Of a DNA stretch of 64,000 nucleotides, positions 37,167 to 45,000 are shown piece after piece. Numbering within the stretch: position 1 is the stretch's first letter; each line of letters opens with the position of its first letter. Origin of the DNA: Streptomyces sp. NBC_01408 (lineage in GTDB: Bacteria > Actinomycetota > Actinomycetes > Streptomycetales > Streptomycetaceae). The stretch covers positions 558,001 through 622,000 of the forward strand of contig NZ_JAPEPJ010000003.1 of NCBI RefSeq assembly GCF_026340255.1, in the 5' to 3' direction. A program made the translations under genes and the position numbers. The notes below the pieces were generated by a model. The model ran no database searches and was not told where the DNA came from. It worked only from the letters and a program-made list of their open reading frames with translations.

Positions 37167-39137
37167 TTACTTCCCGTCGGCCTTCGCGGTCGCGTCGATC
37201 GCGGACAGGGAGCGACGGACCTGGTTGCGGTCCGTGGTGTACCAGAAGTCCGGGAGGGTGGCCCGCAGGAAGCTCCCGTACCGGGCCGTGGCCAGCCGGG
37301 GATCCAGGACCGCGACGACACCCCGGTCGCCGGTGGCCCGTACGAGCCGGCCCGCGCCCTGGGCCATGAGCAGGGCGGCGTGCGTGGCCGCGACGGCCAT
37401 GAAGCCGTTCCCCCCGTGCTCCTCGACCGACTTCTGCCGGGCGCTCATCAGCGGGTCGTCGGGGCGGGGGAAGGGGATCCGGTCCATCACCACGAGCTGG
37501 CAGCTGGGACCGGGCACGTCCACGCCCTGCCACAGCGACAGCGTCCCGAACAGGCAGGTCTTCGGGTCTGCCGCGAAGGCCTTGATCAGCTCACCCAGCG
37601 TTTCCTCGCCCTGGAGCAGGATCGGATTCTCGAGCCGGCCGCGCAGTTCCTCGGCGGCGGCCTTGGCGCCGCGCATGGAGGAGAACAGTCCGAGGGTCCG
37701 GCCGCCGGCGGCCTCGATCAGTTCGGCGAGCTCGTCCATCATGTCGCCGCGGGTGCCCTCGCGGCCCGGCGTGGCCAGGTGCTTGGCGACGTAGAGGATT
37801 CCCTGCTTCGGGTAGTCGAAGGGGGAGCCGACGTCCAGTCCCTTCCACAGCGGTACGTCGTCACCCTCGACGCCCTCCGGGGACAGGCCCAGGGAGGCCG
37901 CGACCCCGTTGAAGTCACCGCCCAGCTTGAGGGTGGCCGAGGTGAGGACCACGGAGCGGTCCTCGAAGAGCTTCTCGCGCAGCAGGCCCGACACCGACAG
38001 GGGGGCGACCCGGAGGGTGGCGCCGAAGCGGTCGTGGCGCTCGTACCAGACGACGTCGTACTCGGAGCCGTTGGTGATCCGCTCGGCCACGGTGTGGATG
38101 CTCTCCACGGCGGCGAGGGCCTGCTTGCGGACGGCGTCCTCGTCGTGGACGGACTTGTCGCGGGTCGCTCCGATCGCCGAGATGACATTGCGCGCGGCGT
38201 CCCGCAGGGACATGAGTGCGTATCCCAGGTCCTCGGGGACCACTTCCAGCCGTCCCGGGAGGGCCAGCTCCATGACCCGCTCGAAGGACTCGGAAGCCGT
38301 CTGCAGGGAGTCGGCCGTCTTCTCGTCGACCAGCTTCGCCGCGCGCTTCACCGCGCGGTTGACCTGCCCCGGGGTGAGCTCACCGGTGGCGACCCCGGTC
38401 ACCCGGGAGACCAGCTCGTGCGCCTCGTCGACGATCAGCACCTCGTGCTGCGGCAGCACCGGGGCGCCCTCGATGGCGTCGATGGCGAGCAGCGCGTGGT
38501 TGGTGACGACCACGTCCGCGAGCTTGGCCCGCTCCCGTGCGGCCTCGGCGAAGCACTCGGCTCCGTAGGCGCACTTCGTCGCGCCCAGGCATTCGCGGGA
38601 GGAGACGGAGATCTGCGACCAGGCCTTGTCCGAAACTCCCGGGGTCAGGTCGTCGCGGTCTCCGGTCTCGGTCTCGTCCGCCCAGTCGCGCATGCGCAGC
38701 AGGTCCTGGCCGAGCTTGCTGGTGGGGGTGGCCGCCTCGAACTGGTCGAAGAGGCCTTCCTCCTCGTCCTGCGGCGCGCCCTCGCGCAGCCGGTGCAGGC
38801 ACAAGTAGTTGGAGCGGCCCTTGAGCATGGCGAACTGCGGCCGGCGGCGCAGCTGCGGATGCAGTGCGTCCACCGTCCGGGGCAGGTCGCGCTCGACGAG
38901 CTGACGCTGGAGGGCGAGGGTCGCGGTGGCCACGACCACGCGCTCGCCGTGGGCGAGGGCCGGCACCAGGTAGCCCAGGGACTTACCGGTGCCGGTGCCG
39001 GCCTGGATGAGGCGGTGGGAGCTGTCGTCGATCGCTTCGGCGACGGCTTCGGCCATGGCCACCTGGCCGGGGCGCTCCGTGCCGCCGACGGCGGAGACGG
39101 CGGCGTGCAGCAGGTCGGGGAGGGAGGGCTTCGTCAT
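37167..39137 (-). CDS. DinG/YoaA-type ATP-dependent DNA helicase
   Basis: This 656-residue helicase starts at ATG 39137 (MTKPSLPDLLHAAVSAVGGT). Motif I is LIQAGTGTGKSLGYLVPAL, motif II is VLIVDEAHELVSRV, and the C-terminal motif VI is ALLMAQGAGRLVRATGDRGV. Four cysteines that can hold an Fe-S cluster of the XPD/DinG type are placed as expected (SNYLCLHRL, then SRECLGATKCAYGAECF). DinG-type enzymes unwind DNA 5' to 3' at R-loops, D-loops and forks. In E. coli dinG is an SOS gene. Here it is convergent with lexA. No LexA box was found upstream of 39137. Confidence 0.93.
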   Translation of the reverse strand: MTKPSLPDLLHAAVSAVGGTERPGQVAMAEAVAEAIDDSSHRLIQAGTGTGKSLGYLVPALAHGERVVVATATLALQRQLVERDLPRTVDALHPQLRRRPQFAMLKGRSNYLCLHRLREGAPQDEEEGLFDQFEAATPTSKLGQDLLRMRDWADETETGDRDDLTPGVSDKAWSQISVSSRECLGATKCAYGAECFAEAARERAKLADVVVTNHALLAIDAIEGAPVLPQHEVLIVDEAHELVSRVTGVATGELTPGQVNRAVKRAAKLVDEKTADSLQTASESFERVMELALPGRLEVVPEDLGYALMSLRDAARNVISAIGATRDKSVHDEDAVRKQALAAVESIHTVAERITNGSEYDVVWYERHDRFGATLRVAPLSVSGLLREKLFEDRSVVLTSATLKLGGDFNGVAASLGLSPEGVEGDDVPLWKGLDVGSPFDYPKQGILYVAKHLATPGREGTRGDMMDELAELIEAAGGRTLGLFSSMRGAKAAAEELRGRLENPILLQGEETLGELIKAFAADPKTCLFGTLSLWQGVDVPGPSCQLVVMDRIPFPRPDDPLMSARQKSVEEHGGNGFMAVAATHAALLMAQGAGRLVRATGDRGVVAVLDPRLATARYGSFLRATLPDFWYTTDRNQVRRSLSAIDATAKADGK

Positions 39138-39189
39138 AGCACTGCCAACCCTACGGGGCCCCACCGACAGGGACGGCACCGGAGAGGAT

Positions 39190-41106
39190 TCATGGCCGGT
39201 ACAAGGGGTTGGGGACGGTGCCGTACTGAACGGCGTGCGGCCGGTCGGGGCGGTCGCGGTAGCCGTCCTCGTAGAGCCGGTTCCGGTTGAGGCAGAGCCG
39301 GCCGATGCGTTCTCCGAGCAGGTCGAAGAGCTCGTAACGTTCCTTGAGCTCCGGGAAGCGGGCTTGGTGGCGCAGGATCTCCGCCCGTGCGAGGGACCAG
39401 AACTCCTCCTCCGGGACGCCGAGGCAGTCCTCGCAGAGGGCCGAGAGGTAGCGGAAGACGCCGATGAAGAGTCCGGAGTGGATGAACTGGGGCAGGAAGT
39501 CGGCGGGCTCGGCGAGGAGGACGGCTCGGACCTCGTCGGGCAGGGAGTCGAGTTCGGGCAGCGGCTGCGCGCTGATGTTGACGTCGTCCACGAAGTCCTT
39601 AACCGCGAGCCGGACCGGCACGTCGTGCTCGTCGAAGATCACGATGGCGTTCTCTCCGTGCGGGGAGAAGACGGTGCCGTAGCGGTACAGGAAGTGTAGG
39701 AGCGGGGGCAGCAGGGCGGCGAAGAGGCGCTGGAGCCACACGGCGGGGCTCAGCCCGGATCGGGCGACGAGCTCTGCGGTGAAGGACCGGCCCCGCGGGT
39801 CGGTATGGAGGAGGGAGGCGAGCGTGCGGGCGCGCTCGCCGGACGCGAGACGGCCGGCCAGCGGTTCGCGCCAGATCGCGCCGAGGAGCTCCTTGTACTG
39901 GTAGGGCACCTCGGGCAGCTGGTCGTAGACGGGGTGGCGGACGGTGACGGAAGCGACCTCGCCGAGCAGGACGACCCCGCATTCGTCGCGGAGGAAGGGG
40001 TCCGCGTCGCGGAGGGAGTGGATCCAGGCGGTGACGGCCGGTGCGGCGAAGGTGAGGTCGCTGGGCAGGCCGCGCCAGACCATGGTGTTGAAGACGGAGA
40101 GCGGGAGTTTGACGCTGTGCCGGTCGGGGCGGGTGAGGTTGAGGAAGGTGCGGATGGACTGCTGCGGGAGCCGTACGTCGGGGTCGGCGGGGAGCGGGAC
40201 GAGGGCGCCGGAGGCGAGGGCCGGGGCGAAGAGGGGCAGGACGACCTCGTCCCACTGCCAGGGGTGGACCGGCAGGTAGAGGTAGGTGAGCGAGTCGAGG
40301 CCGCGGTCGCGCAGGGCCTGGTCGAAGGCAGCGCGAGTGCTGGAGTCGAGCTCGGCGGCGTAGAGGCGGGCGGGGTCCTCCAGGCCGGCGGTGCCTCGGT
40401 AGGCGGCGAGCGAGGTGTGGGCGGCGAGCCAGGGCAGCCGCTGACGGGTGCGCGCCTCGGGGGCCCAGGCCGCGGTGTCGGCGCCCGAGAGACCGATGCG
40501 CCCCTTGTTGAGGACGAGCCAGGGGTGACCGGTCTGGTGGCCTTCGAGGGCGGCGTAGTCGAGGTCGGCGAGGACATCGGCGGTGAGCGCGGTGTGGTCG
40601 ATGCGCGCGTCGGCGGCGAGGGTGGCGCTGAGCTCGCGGACGAGGTGGCCGAGGGTGGCTCCGTCGAGGCCGAGGAGGGTACGGGCCCGGACGAGGAAGG
40701 CGTACGGGTCCCCGAAGGCGATCGAAGGCTCGGTGGAGGGGGGAGGTGGGGTGAGGGTGATGGTGTCCGGGGCGACGTGCCAGCTGTCGTACGTGCGGCG
40801 GCGGGCCCGGAAACCGAGGATGCTGCCGTCGTCGATGGTCAGGGTCCACGCGTCGCCGAGGGAGGACGGGGCGGGGACCGGGCTGATGATCTCCTCGTAG
40901 GCGAACTCGGAGAGCATCTTCGCGAGCAGCCGGCGGGCCGCCCCCTGCCACGTCGCCCGGTTGAGTTCGGGCGGCGTGCGGGGGTCCTGCGGCGACGGCG
41001 GCGCGTCACGATCCGAGGAGCCGGGGCCTGCGGAGTAGGGGCCGACGGCGTCGGGGGCTGCGGAGTCGGGGGCTGCGGAGTCGGGGGCTGCGGGGAAATT
41101 CGGCAC
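39190..41106 (-). CDS. IucA/IucC-type siderophore synthetase (second of operon)
   Basis: This 638-residue NIS synthetase starts at GTG 41106 (VPNFPAAPDSAAPDSAAPDA) behind a good GAGGAG site. It joins a carboxylic acid, typically citrate, to an amine or hydroxylamine using ATP. Motifs are KMLSEFAYEEIISP, GHPWLVLNKGRIGLS (HP(x)HPx2KGR-like), YLPVHPWQWDEVVLP, TVFSPHGENAIVIFDEHDVP and VKDFVDDVNIS. The C-terminal FhuF-like region ends with RLYEDGYRDRPDRP. The N-terminal ~35 residues contain PDSAA repeats from a 15-bp-type DNA repeat. It is the last gene of the NIS operon, 245 bp after the GNAT gene. Confidence 0.92.
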   Translation of the reverse strand: MPNFPAAPDSAAPDSAAPDAVGPYSAGPGSSDRDAPPSPQDPRTPPELNRATWQGAARRLLAKMLSEFAYEEIISPVPAPSSLGDAWTLTIDDGSILGFRARRRTYDSWHVAPDTITLTPPPPSTEPSIAFGDPYAFLVRARTLLGLDGATLGHLVRELSATLAADARIDHTALTADVLADLDYAALEGHQTGHPWLVLNKGRIGLSGADTAAWAPEARTRQRLPWLAAHTSLAAYRGTAGLEDPARLYAAELDSSTRAAFDQALRDRGLDSLTYLYLPVHPWQWDEVVLPLFAPALASGALVPLPADPDVRLPQQSIRTFLNLTRPDRHSVKLPLSVFNTMVWRGLPSDLTFAAPAVTAWIHSLRDADPFLRDECGVVLLGEVASVTVRHPVYDQLPEVPYQYKELLGAIWREPLAGRLASGERARTLASLLHTDPRGRSFTAELVARSGLSPAVWLQRLFAALLPPLLHFLYRYGTVFSPHGENAIVIFDEHDVPVRLAVKDFVDDVNISAQPLPELDSLPDEVRAVLLAEPADFLPQFIHSGLFIGVFRYLSALCEDCLGVPEEEFWSLARAEILRHQARFPELKERYELFDLLGERIGRLCLNRNRLYEDGYRDRPDRPHAVQYGTVPNPLYRP

Positions 41107-41351
41107 GGGACTCCTCGAGGATCGGGAACTTTGCTGCGTGGACGCAGAGTTTTCGAAGGGAGAGGTGCGGAGCGATGAGGACCACGCGGAGCTGAGGCGG
41201 TGGGAGCGGTGCGGACAGGGGCAGTACGGGCCGGGGCAGCGCAGCCACGGGCGGCGCGGACAGTGGGGGCAGTGCGGACGCTGCCGGTGGCCGGGGTGCT
41301 GCTGGCCGGGGTGGTGCTGGCGGCCGGGTTTCAGGGCATACGGGGCTGCGA
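41107..41351. other. Gap between acyltransferase and synthetase genes
   Basis: This 245-bp gap inside an otherwise tight operon is rich in short G-rich repeats (GGGGCAGT/CGGACAG-like, about 41210-41290). No gene, promoter or iron-regulator box was recognised. It might hold an internal promoter. Confidence 0.4.
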
Positions 41352-42014
41352 TCAGAGGAGATTGCGCAGCGCCCGCTCCCGGATCATCAGGGCGGCGCGC
41401 TTCTCGGGGAGGTCGATTTCCGCGGAACAGCGGAATCCGGAGCTCAGGAAGGCCGATAGGGAGGGGGTGTTGCGGATGTCCGGTTCCGCGATGACACGTG
41501 TGCAGCGAGGGCGGTTGTCGAACACGAGGTCGGCCACGGCGCGCAGCAGGGCGGTGCCCAGGCCGCGGCCGCGGTTCGTGCCGTCTCCGATGAGCAGGTG
41601 GATACCCGTGTCGTGGGGGCGCGCCGGGTAGGACCGGGAGAGGGGGTCGAGGTCGGCCCGGTAGATCTCCCAGTAGCTCATCGGCGTGCCGTCGAGGAGG
41701 CCGAGGCAGGGGATGCTGCGGCCGTCGCCGTCGAGCTGGGACCGCAGGTGGGCGGCGGTGACGGCGGCGGGACCGGCCAGCTCCCAATAGGCGGCCACCT
41801 CAGGGTCGTTCATCCACCGCACGAGGAGTTCCAGGTCTCGGCCCGGCCGTACGGGTTCGAGGCGGAAGGCTCCGGCGGGGGTGACGGCGCTGCCCCAGGC
41901 GGCGGGGGAATCGAGGAGGTCGGCCTCGGCGAGCAGGGGCAGCAGATGGGGCGTGAGACGCACTTCGACGGTGTCGTCTGCGGCGGAGCCGGCTGGGGTG
42001 TCGGTGGACGGCAT
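41352..42014 (-). CDS. GNAT acyltransferase of siderophore operon (IucB/RhbD-like)
   Basis: This 220-residue protein starts at ATG 42014 (MPSTDTPAGSAADDTVEVRL) with GGAGAAG upstream. The acyl-CoA-binding GNAT core includes LLVRWMNDPEVAAYWELAGP, YWEIYRADLDPLSRSYPARP, DTGIHLLIGDGTNRGRGLGT (the GxGxG/A loop) and FLSSGFRCSAEIDLPEKRAA. These stretches match the IucB/RhbD/MbtK group, which acylates the amine of siderophore building blocks. It lies between the two synthetase genes and starts 32 bp after the first. Without an N-monooxygenase nearby, the acceptor may be a plain amine rather than a hydroxylamine. Confidence 0.9.
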   Translation of the reverse strand: MPSTDTPAGSAADDTVEVRLTPHLLPLLAEADLLDSPAAWGSAVTPAGAFRLEPVRPGRDLELLVRWMNDPEVAAYWELAGPAAVTAAHLRSQLDGDGRSIPCLGLLDGTPMSYWEIYRADLDPLSRSYPARPHDTGIHLLIGDGTNRGRGLGTALLRAVADLVFDNRPRCTRVIAEPDIRNTPSLSAFLSSGFRCSAEIDLPEKRAALMIRERALRNLL

Positions 42015-42046
42015 CGGGGGCTCTTCTCCGCGTCAGCGCTGACGCG

Positions 42047-45000
42047 TCAATCGTGAAGGGGGTTGGCGATGGTGACGTAGACGGACTGGGTGTCGACGGG
42101 TCCGACGAGTTCGTCGAGGCCTCCCAGGCGGGTGAGCAGATTCGCCTTGCAGCGCAGGGTGGGTGAGTCGAGCAGCCGTGCGGGGAGCGGGCCGAGGCCC
42201 GCGGCCTTGCTGAGGAAGCGGCGGAAGGCGGCGAGGAGTACGCGTTCGTCGGCGAGCCGCTGGGATCCGAAGGCTCCGATGAGTCCGAGCACGTTGTTGA
42301 TGCCGAGGTAGTAGGCGAAGCGTTCGTCGGTGACGGCGTCGGAGACGAAGGTGTCGCTGGCACTGCCGATACCGGGAAGCCGTTGTTCCAGTTCCGCGCG
42401 GCGGGATTCGCGGAAGTAGTAGCCCTGGTTGTCGCGGTAGCGGCCTCCGACCGGCCAGCCGGCCGGGTCGAGGAGGACCAGGGTGTTCTGCTGGTGCGAT
42501 TCGAGGGCGATGCCGGCAAGCGCGTCGAAGGCGAGGACCGGCAGTACGACGTGGTCGAGGTAGCGCAGGAACCACTCGGCGGCGACGGCGGACGAAGTGC
42601 GTCCGGTGGCGGTGGCGAGGGCGCAGACGATCTCGGAGAGCCGGGAGCGCATGGTGGTCCGGCCCGGCCAGGGTCGGGGAGCGGTGAGTGCGGCGACGCA
42701 GACGGCGTCGTCGCCCGGGCGGAAGGGGTTGTGGCGGAGCAGGGCGTCGAGGCCGGGGACGGGCGTCCCGTCCGGGGCGTCGACGGCGACCCAGGCGGGG
42801 TCGCGGACGATGTCGAAGCGGGGGTGGGACGTCTGCCACTGCTCGGCGAGGCCGGTCCGGAGCAGCCGGTGCACCTCGACGCCGCGGTGGAGTTCCTTGC
42901 GGAGGTTCTCGCGGCGGGAGTTGGTGATGCGGAGCCCCAGGGAGAGCTTGAGCATCGCGGGGGCGCCGGGGCGATGGACGGTACGGACCGAGGAGGTGGG
43001 GTACCAGGGGTCGCCGTGGGGGCCCAGGTCGTGCAGGAGTCCCGCGTCGCGGAGGGCGGCGACGGAGGGGCGCTGGAGCAGGTCGCGGGCCTGCCAGGGA
43101 TGCAGGGGAAGGGGGACGGTGCCGTCGGGCAGCGGGAGCCCGGGGGCGAGCCGGCCGAGGAGCTGGGCAGCGGGCACGGGGCGGCCTCGCTCGGTCCAGG
43201 CCGAGTCGGTGGCGAGGGCGGTGGGGGCGACCGCGAACCAGTGCAGGGGGAAGGAGCCGTGGAGTTCGGGTGAGTAGCAGCGTACTTCGGCTTCGGAGAG
43301 TCCTTCGCGGCTCTTCGGGTCCGGCTGGAGGGGGTGACCGAGGAGGAGGGACTGTTCGGCGGTGAGGAAGCGGTCCCCGGCGACGGGGGCGGGGGCGGTG
43401 GGGCGTTGGCGCCGGTCGGCGATGAACTCGGTGGTACGGCGCACCGAGTCGGAGACCCGGCCGACGAGATCGGCGCCGCCGCGCCCACCACCGGTGCCCT
43501 CGCGGGCAATGAGGGCGGCAAGAGTGACGGCGTCCAGGGCGGGGGCCCCCGCGGGCACACCTTGGAGCCGGGCGGGAGCGAAGCGGTGCCAGCCTGCCGG
43601 GGACCAGTACCGGACGGCCACGAGCAGGGCGACGCCGGATGCGGGGAGGGGGATCCGCAGCAGGGTCCCGGCGGGCCCGTCGGGCCGCGGGATCGCGGCC
43701 TCGCGGACCCAGCACCTGAGCAGGTTCTCCACGGTCGCGGCCTCGGCGGCGACGGCAGGGTCGGGGTGGTCCAGGAGGTCGGGCAGCGCGGTGGGTTCCG
43801 GGCCGACGGCTCCCGGCCAGCCGGGCCGGAGCCGGGGGGTGCCGTCCTTCTGCCGGGGCACGGTCGCCGCCGCGCCCACCGCTGCCCCTGCCCCGAATAC
43901 GGGGGGCTGCTGCGTCGGGGCCTCGCCGGGCGGGTCCCCGGCAGGCCGGTCGGCTCCGCGGTCGCCCGGCCGGGCGGAGGCGGGTGGGTACTGCGGTGCA
44001 ACCCGGGCGGCATCGGGCCCGTGCTGGGCAGGCCAGTCGGTAGTCACGGGGCCGTCGGACGAGGCCGGGGCACCGGAATCGGCCCACCCGCGGGCCGGCC
44101 TGCCCGAAGCCGCCTCGGGTGACCCGCCCGTCTGCGACGGCTGCGAATCGGCGGGCCCGTCGCCTTCCAGCCCCTGCCGGGCGAGGGCAGCGGGGCCGGC
44201 CCCTTCCAGTCCCTGCCGGGCGGAGGCCCCCTCCGATACACCGGTCCCCGGCTCCGGTTCGCGGACCTCCCCGGGCCCGGCACCCCGACCAGGCAGGTCG
44301 CTAGACCCGGCGGCGGCGGGGCCGGGAGGCTCCGCGGCGTGAGGCGCCGCTGCCGTGGCGGTACCTGAGGCTGCCTCGGCGGACGGGGCTTCAGGCGCGG
44401 CGGCCTGATCCCGAGGTGCCGTGGCGAAGCCACCGGGGAGGTCAGTGGGCACGGGCCCCACGATGGACGGCGCCCCAGCCACAGCAGCAGGAGGGGCGGC
44501 CTGGCCCCGGGATGCCGTCCCGGGGCCACCGGGCGCGAGCACCTCGGGAGACGGAACCCCAGGCGTGGCGGCGGGCAGGGCGGCCAGGTCCCAGGGCGCC
44601 TTCGGGGAGCCCGCAAGCGCGTCGTCGGGCACAGGCACCCCGTCGCTCGCGACCTCAGGCGCGGCCGAAGGCAGGACGGCCCGGTTCCCGAGAGCCGCCG
44701 CAAAGCCAGCGGGCCGGTCAGCTGGCACGTGCGCCACGGCGGACGGGACCCCCTGAGTGGTGGTGGGCAGGGCGGCCTCGTCCCTGGGGGCCGTCGCAGG
44801 GCTACCGGGCTGGTCACCGGGCTCGGCGGCGGGCGGCCGGTGGGCGGGTGCCGTCGCGGAGCCACCGGGCTGGTCACCGGGCGCTGGCGCCACGGCAGAT
44901 GGGGCCCCAGGCGCGGCCGCATGCAGGGCGACCTGGTCCCCGGGGGTCGTCGGGGAGCCAGCGGGCCGGTCAGCGGCCACGGGCACCCCGCCGCTCGCGG

